A DNA stretch of 64,000 nt from Zygnema cylindricum (GCA_037447655.1 JBBHKE010002683.1:186001-250000); one strand, 5' to 3'. Shown: positions 34,925 to 47,800, counted from the stretch's first letter. A program made the numbers and translations. Notes: generated by a model not told the origin, from the sequence alone.

Positions 34925-35889
34925 GCCAATCCTCGGGACTAAAAAAAAAAGTCCCACGCAAAACTTTGTTAATCATCAAATTGGTTTCAAACAAGCACGT
35001 AAACATTGTACTCGTTCTGGTTTATATACAAATCCAATTTTGTACAAAATTTGAAAGCTTCTTTGTCTTTCAAAATGTTTCGTCTGCTTCATTTATCTTT
35101 CAAATTTAAAAAGGTGCCTCTCCTACTTCCTTTCAATCCTCCCCTCTCACCCATTTTGCTCTCACTCAATTCTTCTTAACATGTACTCTACCAATTTATC
35201 TTCTTCAAAATATCATCACGTATTGAAATTCTATGCTAAATAATCAAAAGGCTCAATCCACTTGTAAATTATCGTCAACCGTTTACAAATTACGTTAAAG
35301 GAAGAAAAAACCATTAAACACAAGAAAGAGGAAGAAACTGAAGCATTGGACTCGTTAACACGCACAATGACAATGTTTACACAAAGTCAAACATTTTTCA
35401 TACTCTTGTAATGAATTGAAACTGCACGTGATATCTGATATCAGTTCATGGATTAAATTTCAACCAATTTTTGAAACAAATTACCACAAGTGTATGATCT
35501 TACGAAGACCTATTTAAAGGATTTCGACAAACGACGAATCAATAACGTTATGCTATTTAGTTATGGCCCACTATCGATATTGCATGTAGTGGTGCCATAA
35601 ACTTGTCGGTCAACAATTAAATAACAATTACGGTAAATTAGAACGAGAGAATATAAACTATAAAACAATATACCACGCAAGAAACTTTCACCAACACTGT
35701 TGAAAAAACTCAAATGTGAACTAGACAAAGGAAAAAATAAATTTATCGAAGTTCAAATTTAGAGTTACAAGTGTCTCCGTGTTATCATATATTTTATATG
35801 GCTCATTATCTCCCCGTTAAGCAACACCTTAATTAAATACGAGCCGTAATGTTTGAATGAACTGCGTACTATGTTTGGTATATTGTATC
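34925..35889. other. AT-rich intergenic region
   Basis: No gene, RNA or transposon end recognised between the MITE and the first copia fragment. Confidence 0.4.
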
Positions 35890-36925
35890 TTCAGAGATAT
35901 GGGAAACACTAATCCAGATTTATAAGAGTGAGACTATACAAAGGCAGCAGTTAGTAAAACAAGAAATAGAGGTCTATGTTTATAAAGGCGGTAGCATGAT
36001 AGAGTTTTGCAATGATATTGTTGGGTTATATGTTGAGCTTGCTAGTGCAGGGTATGTAGAATCTGAGGAGAGAAAGATTAACACACTAATTATGAAACTC
36101 CCAGATGACTACGAAAACATAATTAACCGTATGCAGGAAATGGATAGCTCCTCGTGGACTTGGAGCATTACCATCGGTATGATTATTGTGAGGGAAATCA
36201 CTTTGGAGCTTCGTAGGGGAAGTGACAGGGTGAATGCATTAAGAGCAGGTGGTGACTCACGGAAGCGTGATATTAGGAATGGTGGTGACGGGTAGAAGGG
36301 TGATGAGAGAAATGATGGTGACTAGCTGAAGCGTCATGAGAGGAATGATGGTGACTAGCTGAAGCATGATGAGAGGAAGAAAGACAAAGGTAAACACTAT
36401 TGTAAATTTGGTGGAAAGAGAGGGAGAGGGAAAGAAAAAAAAGCTTTGAAAGGAGGGGTTTGCTACTTTTGTAGGGAATCGGATCATTATATGGAGGAAT
36501 GCCCTTGTTTAGAAAACCTTAGATGTTGGAATATAGATGAGGAGGAAGAAGGGGGAGAGGAAAAAGAGGATGAAGATATTTTGGAGCTTCTCCACATCGG
36601 TAGAATAGAGAAGAGAGAAAAGCACACAGAGATTCCACGAAAGCAACAGTGTGCTTTTGGAGGTATAAAGGAATTAAAAGGAATGGCGGTACTTGAGAGA
36701 GTTAGACATTATGAGGATGTCAAGGAGTGTAAAAAGTATGACTTAGAAATGAGAAAGACAGATTTTGGGATCCTTAATTGAAAAAGGGAAATATAAAAAT
36801 AATGAGGATAATTTTATAGATATTTTGGAAACAAAAAACTTGTCGGAAAGGGAGACTTCAACGGATTCCGAGGAAAGGGGAGAAGTAAATCTAAAGGAGG
36901 TTACGGTCACCTTGTCCGAAGGCAC
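35890..36925 (+). pseudogene. Ty1/copia gag fragment
   Basis: Readable gag sequence similar to the other copies here: QRQQLVKQEIEVYVYKGG, then 35996-36295 with MKLPDDYENIINRMQEMD, and a zinc knuckle CYFCRESDHYMEEC (36461-36502) followed by IPRKQQCAFGG. After this it jumps to sequence like the integrase C-terminus (YEDVKECKKYDL), so protease and most of integrase are deleted. It has no LTRs and abuts a minus-strand copia fragment at about 36926. Confidence 0.8.
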
Positions 36926-38092
36926 GTGACTTTGAGAAAGCTCAAAGTCATCAGAATTTTTTGACTCAAATCTGATTTTGACTGTCTTTGTATGCTTAAA
37001 GGGATCTATAGATTGTCCTTCATCCATAACCACTAGATGCTTCACTAGGATAATATCCTCTCTTTTGAGATCATAGACTCTTTATCTTTTTACATCTTTA
37101 TCATATCCTAGTAGATATCTTGGTTTTCCTTTTGGGTCTAACTTCCAGTTTGACCGATCTATGTCTAAACTAAACACTTGACTACCGAAAACCTTTAAGT
37201 GTGAAACATCTGGTTTTCGACATGTCCATCTCTCATAGGGTGTTTGGCCTTTTAATGCTGAAGTAAGAACTCTATTCTTGAGATAATTTGCACAGTTCAT
37301 TGCTTCGGCCCAAAAGTTCTTTCCTATCTTCTTATCTGACAGCATACTCCTAGCACTATCACTTAGTGTTCTATTTAATCTTTCAGCTACACCATTCTGC
37401 TCAGGATTTTCAGGAACTGTCTTTTGGTGTTGCACTCCATCTTCTCTCAGAAAATCCTCAAACTGGTTAGAGGTATACTCTCCACCATTGTCACTCCTTA
37501 CTCTCTTGATTGAGGTTTCTTGGAGTTTTTCACTCCATGCTTTACATTGTTTAAAACATTCCTGAGCCTCTGACTTATTTTTCAAAAAATACACCGTGGA
37601 ATACCGAGACCAATCATCGGTGATAGTCATCGTAAATCTCGTCCCCCCGAGTGATGGCACTCTGGCCGGCCCCCAAATATCTGTGTGTACTAAATCTAGA
37701 ATCTTTTCTCCCTTATAGGTGGTAGTTTTTGGGAAGGGTTACCTGTGTGCTTTACCTTGAGCACATCCACTACAATCACTTAGATTCTCACTTTCACCGA
37801 ATTGAATCCCTTCCACTACTCTCATCTTTTTCATCTCTCTTAACTTATTTAGATTCACATGCTCAAGCCTCTTATGCCACAACATTATATCATGAACACC
37901 AGCATAATAAAGTTTCTTCTTTCCATTGCTTAAAATCAGCCTAAACATCCCTTAGCTACCTTTTTCAGCAATAAAATAAACTTCCTCCACAAAACTAGCA
38001 GTAAAGACTCCTTCCCTAGTGCTATTATCAAAACCTTTATCATCTAATACAAATGTAGAGATGAGGTTTTTGTTCAGCTCCGGAATAAACAA
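36926..38092 (-). pseudogene. Ty1/copia integrase fragment, minus strand
   Basis: On the minus strand the order is: gag-pre-integrase with the HHCC zinc motif (LWHKRLEHVNLNKLREMKK...CSGCAQGK, 37739-37948), integrase core (ITDDWSRYSTVYF, SDNGGEYTSNQFEDFL, PENPEQNGVAERLNRTL, 37082-37660) and the KVFGSQVFSLD C-terminal part, then the VKHLVVMDEG linker. Stops interrupt it. The upstream end is cut by the 5' LTR of CopA at 38093. Confidence 0.88.
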
Positions 38093-38979
38093 TGTTGAAA
38101 AGAGGTAATTAATAGTTCACTTCTCTATTTTAGTTTTACTTTACAGAAAGAGAGTGAGGATCAAAGGCACGCCATGGCTGTCGCCATATTTAAAAAGTGG
38201 CAAAATTTGAAGTTGAGGATATTTTTCTAAAATGTTGCCTAAGTCCAAATTTGAACCTAAGTCTGTGATCTAGTATGTAGACGTAAGCCTTATCCACTAG
38301 GGAGTTATCGAAACGATACACGTGACGGGTTTTAAAGATATATAAATATTAACGCAACAGCTAATTAACAGCAGACTAACCAAAAGAAGCAATTCATGCA
38401 TGTACGCGAATCTAAACCGTGTAAAATATGTTTTGATCGGACGGCCGGCATTGTAGCCGCCACGCGAAGTGAGCTCTTAGCGTCATTTGGAGATAGCGTC
38501 ACGCGGTGCCATGTGGCACCACATTATTTGATACCGGAGAAGATGGGAGGAGGAACCATGGCTCCCGATTTGAGAGGTACCACCTTGTAGACCAGGTCGT
38601 ACAATGGTCGTACAATAAGTGCATCTCCTACTGTATCTTCTTGTACTATATAGTGTTCCTATTGGACTGGGGTTTAGTAGTAAGAAGTCATGAGTAGGAA
38701 GACCAAGACTTAGTGATATTTAGGTACCTCTCTCTAAGAGAGCTTGTAACTATAAAGGTCATCTTTGACCAGCCATAACTTACTGCTCAGGGGAGCAAAT
38801 TCAGTGATTCGTTTTGCGTTTGACTCAAGGGAGTCATGTCTTCGCAGGGGTGAGGGTGGTCAGATTATTTGTGTGCCTGGGTGCACTTATTCACTGGGAA
38901 AGTGGAAGGGATAAATATTATCCTACAGGCTTTACATAGGCTGCTCATTTTGTGGGTCAATGGAGACCACATAATTTCA
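38093..38979 (+). mobile_element. CopA 5' LTR (887 bp)
   Basis: Begins TGTTGAAAAG and ends ATTTCA next to the primer binding site. Matches the LTRs at 51317-52202 and 53866-54750. Contains an antisense tRNA-like block (about 38240-38310), GTAC motifs (38590-38650), CTCTCTAAGAGAG then a TATAAAGGTCA motif near 38750, and the hairpin GACTCAAGGGAGTC (38822-38835). The 5-bp left flank AACAA does not match the right flank of the 3' LTR. Confidence 0.9.
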
Positions 38980-38992
38980 AGTTATGGGCCCA
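38980..38992 (+). promoter_or_regulatory. CopA primer binding site (half-tRNA type)
   Basis: AGTTATGGGCCCA lies directly after the 5' LTR. It is complementary, apart from the first base, to the anticodon arm of eukaryotic initiator tRNA-Met, as in Drosophila copia. The ATG is also the first Met of gag (MGPPSRVPIF). Confidence 0.85.
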
Positions 38993-41900
38993 CCCTCTAG
39001 GGTGCCCATATTTGATGGATCAGAATTTTTGTATTGGGAAATGATGATGGAGGGAGAACTATTTGAGAAGCATTTATGGGGCATAGTGTTTGGACAAATT
39101 CGATGCCCACCTCCACTTAGGTTTGGAGGGACACGTTTTTCTGGCACCTCCGCCTCTACAGTTGGTAGAACAGCTGCAACCATCACCGAGGATGAATATG
39201 AGGAAGGAGAGGAGATTCTCATGGAAGGAGAAAAGGGAGGAGTTGCAACTCAAGTGACACCATTGCCGAAGGCGATACCGGCAGCAGCACCACCAATAAC
39301 GGCGACAAGGGTTCAGACCGAAAGATCAGAGTATGAAAAGTGGAACTACAAAGATAAGGTTGCTAAGTTTTTAATTCTTAAAAGTGTAGCAAAGGGCATT
39401 GCCATTCCCCTTATGCATGTCAAATCTTCATCTCAGATTTGGATATCACTAGTTAACAAATATAAGAGTGGATCATTGCAGCGACAACAGTTGGCGGAAA
39501 ATAAGATTGCAGCTTTTACTTATAAATGAGGAAGTATGAATAATTATTGCAATGATCTACGAGCATTATTTAGAGAGTTAGAGAGTGCAGGTAACTCATG
39601 GTCTGAGAGACAAAGAGTGAACACATAAATGATGAAACTACATGAAGAGCATGAGAATATCATTAACCGATTGCAGGACATAGGAGATAGCAATTGGAAT
39701 TGGGATGACACAGTGGGAATGATTTTAGTGAAAGAAAGCACCATAGAGCTTAGGAGAGGGAGTCAAAGTGTTCAACCATTGTATGCAGGAGCTGATTGGC
39801 GGAAGCGTGATAAGGAGAGAGGGAAAGATCCCTATCGAAACTTTGGTGGAAGAGGACAAGGAGGTGGCAGATTTGATAGACATGGGAGAGGAACTTCTCG
39901 AGGAGGATTATATCACTTCTGCAAGAAACCGGGACGCTATATGGCAGATTGTGTCAAACTTGCAGATCTTCGACTGAAAGATGGTCAAGGAACCTCAAGG
40001 GATGGAGGAAAGAAAAAGGCTTTCTTGACTCAAGTTCATGATGAGGAAGTGGAAGAAAAAACTGAACCAGAAGAAGAGCTTGAGGAGCTTCTTCTTAATC
40101 CGAAAAACACTGAAAAGCATGTCGACATTTCACGGAGACAAAAGTGTGCTTTCGGAGGTAAGAGGGATCCACCCGAGGATGGGTGGATCATAGACTCAGG
40201 GGCTTCAATGCATATGTGCTAAGATAAGCGGTGGTTCACTAAACTGAGAAAGATCCCAACAGTTGAGATAGAGTACTGAGATGGTAGAGTATAAACCACA
40301 AGTCTAGTTGGAACTGTTGACTTGAAGGTTCTAGTAGATGGAAAGGCCTCAATTGTAACACTCTCAGACGTTCTTTACATTCGACAGCTTAGTAAGAAAC
40401 CTAGTCTCAACAGCTGTCCTAGATGAAAAGGAGTTTGAAACAGGAACTAGGAAAGGAATCTTCACAGCAAGCTTTGAGAATGGGGTTTATTTCATAGCTG
40501 AGAAGGGCAGTCAAGGAATGTTCAAAATTGTTCTTTGCAATGAAAATAGTGTTCTCTACTCGTGTGCAACTGAGATGGTGCTTTGGCATAAAAGGTTGGG
40601 GCATGTGTACCTAGATAGATTAAAGAAAATGAAGAAAAAGGGAATAGTGGAGGGTATTACTTTTGAGGATGATGAGACCTTTGATGATTGTAGTGGATGT
40701 GCCAAAGGGAAGATTCATAGACTTCCATTTCCAAAGGCAACCACATTTAGGAGAGAGAAAGTATTAGATCTGGTTCACACTGATGTTTGGGGACCTGCTA
40801 AGTATGCTTCAAATGGGGGGAAGAGATGGATGCTAACCATCACAGATGATTGGTAAAGATTCACGAAGGTACACTTTCTCAGACATAAGTCAGAAGTATT
40901 AAGATGTTTTAAAGAGTATAAAGTATGGAGTGAAAAGCTACATGAAACCTCAATAAAAGAGATAAAAAATGATAATGGGAAAGAATACACCTCAAGGGAA
41001 TTTAAAGAATATCTTAAAGAAGAAAGAATTCATCATGAGAAAACTGTTCCCTATAATCCAAAACAAAATGGAGTAGCAGAAAGAGTGAATAGAACTTTAG
41101 GAGTTATGTCCAAAAGTATGTTAACTGATAAGAGGATAGGGTTGCAGTTTTGTGCGGAGTATATGAACTATGTTAATTTCATCAATAATAGAGTCCTAAC
41201 TTCAGTAAATAAGGAGGAAACTCTGTATGAGAGGTGGACAGGAAGAAAGTTTGATTTGTCTAGTTTGAGAGTGTTCGGAAGTCAAGTCTACAGTTTGGAT
41301 TCCGATAAGACTAAATGGAAGTTAGAGGGGAGAGGAAAGCGAAGATATCTTGTAGGATATGATGAGAGCACAAAAGGATACTGAGTGTATGACTTAAAAA
41401 AGAGAGATAGAATTTTGGTAAAACACATAGGGTGATGAATGAAGAGAAGTATATTGATCCATTCAAATATAATAAGGAAGTCAAAATCAGATTTGAAACG
41501 GATCAGTTTTCTGAGTTTGACTTTGAAACTGAAGAGAAGGAAGAGGGAGAAAAAGGAAAATCTGCAGATCTACCAAAGGAGAAGGAGGAAAGGACAACAT
41601 CCGAGGCAACGCCACAATACGAACTGGAAACCGATGAGGAACTTGATAAGACACCGGAATTAGAAGATAGGGGAGGTGAAAATCTCCCTAAACAAAACCC
41701 AAGGATGCCTTCCATATCGGCGTCCGGTTTTGAAGGGGGAAGAAGAAGTAGTAAACGACTTCAAGAAAGACAAGTTAATAACCAACTCACAAAGATGTCT
41801 CACCCAGATGAACCTCAAACATACTTAGAGGCCATAAACACTCAAGAAAGTAGCCGGTGGATCTCATCTATAAATGAAGAAATGGCCTCTATCATGGAAG

Positions 41901-42420
41901 CCAATACATGGGAGTTAGTAGATTGTCCACCGGACCGAAAACCGATCGGATGTAAGTGGGTTTTTAAACTTAAATTAAACCCGAATAATACTATTGAGAG
42001 GTACAAAGCTAGGTTAGTTGCAAAAGGTTTTACTTAGAAAGAGGGGATAGACTACGAAGAATCCTTTGCACCTGTAGTCAAATTTTCTTCAGTTAGAATC
42101 CTTTTAAGTATAGCCGCAATGGAGGATATGGAACTCCACCAGATGGATATTAAAACGGCCTTTTTGCACGGAGAGTTGGAAAAAGAAATTTACATGAAAC
42201 AACCATAAGGATTCGTGGAAAGTGGGGAAGAAAATAAAGTTTGTAAACTGATTAAATCACTCTATAGGCTTAAGCAAGCCCCACGACAATGGAATATAAA
42301 GCTAGACGAAGATCTGACCGGTTTGGGGTATATAACAATTAGTTCAGATAACTCTATATATTTATTTGAGGATGAGGATAGAGTGATATTAATTGCTATT
42401 TATGTGGATGATTTGTTGGT
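38984..42420 (+). pseudogene. CopA gag-pol, left part
   Basis: Ty1/copia polyprotein in native order but with many stops and frame changes. Gag 38984-39529 (MGPPSRVPIFDGSEF), then MMKLHEEHENIINRLQ, zinc knuckle CKKPGRYMADC (near 39920), protease IDSGASMHMC (40192-40220), gag-pre-integrase LWHKRLGHVYLDRL...CSGCAKGK (40580-40710), integrase TDVWGP, NDNGKEYTS, PKQNGVAERVNRTL and VFGSQVYSLD (41265), then RT with IGCKWVFKLKLNP, ARLVAKGFT, MDIKTAFLHGELEKEIYM, LKQAPRQWN and YVDDLLV (about 42398). It is cut there by CopB, and the rest lies at 50323-51316. Confidence 0.9.
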
Positions 42421-43487
42421 TGTAGATATTAATGGTCCGTTTATAGTATTTTTTAGGTCTAAATAGAAATATAGAAAGAAGCCGAGGCAGTCTACCTCTA
42501 ACTTCTATCTCCAACTCTCAAACTTGTCGTAGTCACTGAGAAATTCGAGAGGAAGCTAGAGCCATGGCTACCTAGGCTATCCAAAGGTTTACGGGAAATA
42601 TATATATTAGTTAATTTACCGTTAGGGGTTTATTTACTAAAAGGATGTGTGCTGCCACCAGGATTTGATCATAGTACCTACCGGACGGTAAGCAGCCGGA
42701 AGCCGGTAGTCTTATCTGTTAAGTCTAAACCTAGTGTTACACACCATAGGGTTTGATGTTTAGTTAAACATTACTAATAGAATAATTCATTTAACTATAA
42801 CTATTTACGGGATACATAGATCCAGTAATGTAAAAGTATGGATTACGGTACGAATACGAAACGAATACCAAGCATTTGTTTCTGTAGCGAAACGAATACC
42901 GCGCAGGTATTTATTACGGCTACGTTTAAATGTGATTTCAATCGGACGATCGGAATGAACGTCGAGATCGCGGAAGAGGATTTCAGCGGTTTGTGGTCAT
43001 CGCCATATCGGATGACACGTGGCGAAATAACATTGGATCGCGGCATCTCCCAGGATTAAGGGAGCAAATCCGGATATACCACGTGTCGACATTTAGACCA
43101 TGTCGTACAGTGTCCGTACACAAAGAACACCGTTAGCTGTACTTTTGTGTACGGAAGTGGAATATGATTGGCTCTGTACATCAGAAGACAAAGTATATGA
43201 GAGAGATAGGACATAGAAAAATTAGGAGATAAGACCCTCTCTCCCAGAGAGCTTCTGTACAAAAGGTCAACATTGACCCTCCATAACTTACTGCTCAGGG
43301 GAGAAAATTCAGAGATTCTTTATGCTATCGACTCAAGGGAGTCTTACCTTTATCGGGAAAAGGTGGTTAGATTTTTTGTCTGCCGAGGTGGAAGTTGTTC
43401 TTGCAGAAACACAAAAGGGTTAGGGTTATCATAGAGGCTTCTTCGAAGCTGTCCATTCTAAGGAGTTATGGAGGTCTCAGAGTTTCA
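42421..43487 (+). mobile_element. CopB 5' LTR (1067 bp)
   Basis: TGTAGATATT...GAGTTTCA. Shared blocks with the CopA-type LTRs: five GTAC motifs at about 43105-43185, CTCTCTCCCAGAGAG, an AAAGGTCA motif, CCATAACTTACTGCTC and the hairpin GACTCAAGGGAGTC (43330-43343). The sequence otherwise differs, so it is a separate LTR subfamily. The last 20 bp contain an ATG in frame with gag. Confidence 0.9.
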
Positions 43488-44850
43488 GGTTATGGGCCCA
43501 CCCTCTAGGGTACCAATCTTTAATGGAACTGGCTTCATATACTGGGAAAGTATGATGATAGGAGCTCTATGCGCAAAAAGGTTTTGGGGGATAGTGAGTG
43601 GACGGTTGGGGCGTCCATCGAGTCTTGGAATCCCTCCAGGGTTAGGAGGAAGCAGATTCACCAGGAAAGAGGATCCACCTTCAACGGAGGAGACAAAGGA
43701 AGGAGAGGTGGTGGACAAAGGAAAGGAGAAGGAGACAACCACACTAATAGCAACTGGTTCGGCATTCATGTCACCTATTCCGAGGAACGAGGAGAATGAT
43801 ACTGAAACCTGGGACTTCAACAATATGGTGGCAAAGCACTTCATCCTACGCCATCTCACTCAAAGACTTGCATGTCCTCATTTGCAGGTACAAAGGGCAT
43901 CCGATCTTTGGATGACTCTCATAGAGATTAACCGAAGTGGTACGATTCAACAACAACAGTTGGCTGATCAGAAAGTTAAGGAGTATGTATACAAAGGGGA
44001 GAAGATGTTGGATTTTTGCAATGAGCTTGCTACACTCTTCATGGGGCTAGAGAGTGCGGGAAAAGATTTTAGTGAAAAAGAAAAGGTTAATTGTTTACTG
44101 ATGAAGTTACCTGATGAGTTCGAGAACATAGTCAACCGTGTGAAGAGCTTGCCGGACTCAAGGTGGATATGGAACTCAGTGGTAGGGATGATTCTCGTTC
44201 GAGGAATACGATTGAGATCCGAAGGGGTGACAAGAGTGGCCAAGCCTTGGCAACTAAGATCGATTGAAGGAACAAGGATTCCCTGAAACTGGTCGGAAAC
44301 TATGGGGGGAGGGCGCAAAAAAATCAGACCGACGAGTTCGAACGAAGGGCTCCCAAAGGTTTATGTCATTTTTGTATTAAACCGTGCACTATATGGCAAA
44401 GTTCACTAAGCTAACTGAGCTTCGGTTAAAGGAAGGGTAGACTGGTGGTACCCCAAGAGAAAAGAAAAAGGCCCTTGTGACACAGGTACATGAGGTGGAA
44501 CCCAAGGACGAGGACGATGAGCTTCTTTTGGATGAGGAGTTGGAGGCGAAAAACGAGGTGAAAATTCCACGAAGGTAGAAATGTGCTTACGGTGGATTGA
44601 AAGGTGAAGCAGGCTGGATTGTAGATTCAGATGCCTCCATGCACATGTGTAAGGATAGGCACCTGTTCACTAAGATAAGAAATATTCCCACCGTAGAGAT
44701 CGAGTACGGGGATGGGAGGATAGTCACCACTACTCTTGTAGGATCGGTAGATTTGAAAGTGTCAGTAGAAGGAAAGACATCCATAGTAACAATTTGTTAC
44801 AACGACGAAAAATGTTCATCGCTACAGATTGAAGTTAAATCCAATATATG
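43468..44850 (+). pseudogene. CopB gag and protease start
   Basis: The long frame 43468-44286 begins within the LTR (MEVSEFQVMGPPSRVPIF) and encodes gag: FIYWESMMIGALCAKRFWG, FNNMVAKHFILRHLTQ, SGTIQQQQLADQKVKEYVYKG, LMKLPDEFENIVNRV. A frameshift near 44200 follows, then a damaged zinc knuckle (44365-44405), and the protease with IVDSDASMHMC (D instead of G in the usual DSGAS) at 44619-44651. The frame is lost near 44795, where minus-strand CopC sequence begins. Confidence 0.88.
43488..43500 (+). promoter_or_regulatory. CopB primer binding site (half-tRNA type)
   Basis: GGTTATGGGCCCA immediately follows the LTR CA end. It is the exact complement of the anticodon stem-loop of initiator tRNA-Met (TGGGCCCATAACC). 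The ATG that pairs with the anticodon CAU is in frame with gag. Confidence 0.88.
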
Positions 44851-47800
44851 ACTCATTCTTCCTCACTCCCCTCACTTCCCTTCTTCAACTCCATTGGAGT
44901 TGTACAACTATAAGCTTTATCCATCTTAAATTTTTCAAGCATGTTCCCTACTGCTTCTTTTTGAGTCAATCTTATAATCTTTCTTTTCGGTCTTTTTCTA
45001 CTTGAATTCCCAAAATATATTATGCTTCCCCCATATCCTTCATTTCAAATCTCCCATTAAGATCGCTTTTTAGTTTATTGATTTTTTCAATTGATTTACT
45101 TAAAACAAGCAAATCATCAACATAAATTGTAATAAATATAAAAACCTTCCTCATCTTCAAAAATATAGATTGAGTGATCTGAGCTGATCCAGATATATCC
45201 TAGACCGGTAAGAAACTCATCAAGCTTCTTATTCCATTGTCGAGGCGCCTGTTTCAAACCATAAAGAGATTTAATCAGTCGGCATACCTTACTCTCCTCT
45301 CCTTCCTCCACAAACCCTTCGGGTTGTCACATGAAGATCTCCTCTTCCTATTCTCCATGCAAAAAGGTAGTCTTGATGTCCATCTAGTACACTTCCATGT
45401 TTTTGCTGCTGCCAGGCTGAGAAGTATGCGGACGGAGGGAAATCTGACCACCGGGGCAAAGGTTTCCTTCTTGTCAATTCCCTCCTTTTGTGTAAATCCC
45501 TTTGCCACTAATCGGGCCTTGTAGCGCTCGATTGTGTTATCTGGGTTCAGTTTTAATTTGAAAACCCACTTACAACCGATTTGTTTTCGGTTAGGTGGAC
45601 AATCCACCAGCTCCCAAGTATCGGCTCCCATAATTGAGGCCATCTCCTCATTGATGGCTGTCTTCCACCGGTTTCTTTCTAGACAAGTCATCGCCTCTCC
45701 ATAAGTTTGAGGTTCATCTTGATGAGATAGTTTAGTTACCTTGTTATTAACCTGTTTTTCTTGCAGTCTTTTGCTACTTCTCCTTCCCCCCTCAAAATAT
45801 GAGGCCGGAATAGATGGTTCTCGTGGATTCTATTGAACAAACTCGGCTTCTCTTGTATCCCTTGATTCCGAATAAATTTCCACCACGTCTTCCACTTCGG
45901 GTAGAGTTGTCACTGGAGTATCCACAGCCGAGTCCTTTTCGGTCTGATTTGTACTTGAAAGAATGTCATCTTCTCTAAAACCTGGATAGTTAGGAAGCTC
46001 AAAGTCATCAGAATTTTCTGACTCAAATCTGATTTTTACTGACTTCGTATATTTGAAGGGATCCACAGACTTTCCTTCATCCATAACTACTAGATGCTTT
46101 ACTAAGATTATATCTTCCCTTTTTAGATCACAAACTCTATATCCTTTAACATCTTCATCATATCCTAATAAGTATCCCGGTTTTCCTTTAGGATCTAGCT
46201 TCCAATTGGATCGATCTGTATCTAGACTGAAAACTTGACTACCGAAAACCTTTAAGTGAGATATGTCTGGTTTTCGGCCTGTCCATCTCTCATAAGGTGT
46301 TTGATCTTTTATAGCTGAAGTAAGAACTCTATTTTTGAGGTAATTAGCACAGCTCATTTCTTCTGCCCAAAACCTTTTTTCTATCTTTTTATCTGACAAC
46401 ATACTTCTAGCACTATCACTTAGTGTTCTATTTAACCTTTCAGCTACCCCATTCTGTTCCGAGTTTTCTGGAACTGTGTTTTGGTGTTGGACTCCATCTT
46501 TCTCAAAAAATCCTCAAACTGGTTAGAAGTATACTCCCCACCATTGTCACTACTTACTCTCTTGATTGGAGTTTCATGGAGTTTTTCACTCCATGCTTTA
46601 TATTGTCTGAAGCAATCCTGAGCTTCTGACTTATTTCTCAAAAAATACACTCGCCATACAGAGACCAATCATCAGTGATAGTCATCATAAATCTCTTCCC
46701 CCCGGTGAGGGCACTTTAGCCGGTCCCCAAATATTTGTGTGTACTTGATCTATAATTTTTTCTCCATTATAGGTGGTTATTTTAGGAAAGGGTAATCTAT
46801 GTGTTTTACCTTAAGCACATCCACTACAATAACTTATATTATCACTCTCACTGAACTCAATCCCTTCCACCACTCCCGTCTTTTTCATCTCTCTTAACTT
46901 ATCTAGATTCACAAGCCCAAGCCTCTTATGCCACATCATAATATCATGAACACCAGCATAATAAAGTTTCTTCGTTTCATTACTTAAAACCAGCCTAAAC
47001 ATCCCATGGCTACCTTTATCAGCAATGAAATAGACATCCTCCTCTAAACTAGCAGTAAAGAATCCTTCCCTAGTGCTAGTAAAAAAACCCTTATCATCTA
47101 ATACAGATGTAGAGATGAGGTTTTTGTTCAGCTCCGGAATAAACAATACATCGGAGAATGTTACTATGGATGTCTTTCCTTCTACTAACACTTTCAGATA
47201 TACCGATCATACAAGAGTAGTGGTGATTAACCTCCAATCCCCGTACTCTATCTCTACAGTGGGAATCTTTCTTATCTTAGTGAACAGGTGCCTATCCTTA
47301 CACATGTGCATGGAGGCACTTGAATCTACAATTCAGCCTGCTTCACCTTTCAATCCACCGTAAGCACATTTCTGCCTTCGTGGAATTTCGACCTCGTTTT
47401 TGGCCTCGAACTCCTCATCTAAAAGGAGCTCATCGTCCTCGCCATCGGATTCCGCCTCATGTTCCTGTGTCACAAGGGCCTTTTTCTTTCCTCTCGGGGG
47501 TACCACCTGTCTGCCCCTCTTTTGACCGAAGCTAGGTTAGTTTAGTGCACTCTGCCATATAGTGCCCAGGTTTCTTACAAAAATGACATAAACCTTTGGG
47601 AGCCCTTGGTCTGAACTCGTCGGCCCGATTTTTCTGCTCCCTCCCCCCATAGTTTCCGACCGGTTTTCGGGAATCCTTGTTCCTCCAATCGGTCGCAGTT
47701 GCCAAGGCCTGGCCATTCTTTCCTCCCCTTCGGATCTCAATCGTATTCTTTCGAACGAGAATCATCCCTACCACTGAGTTCCATATCCACCTTGAGTCTG

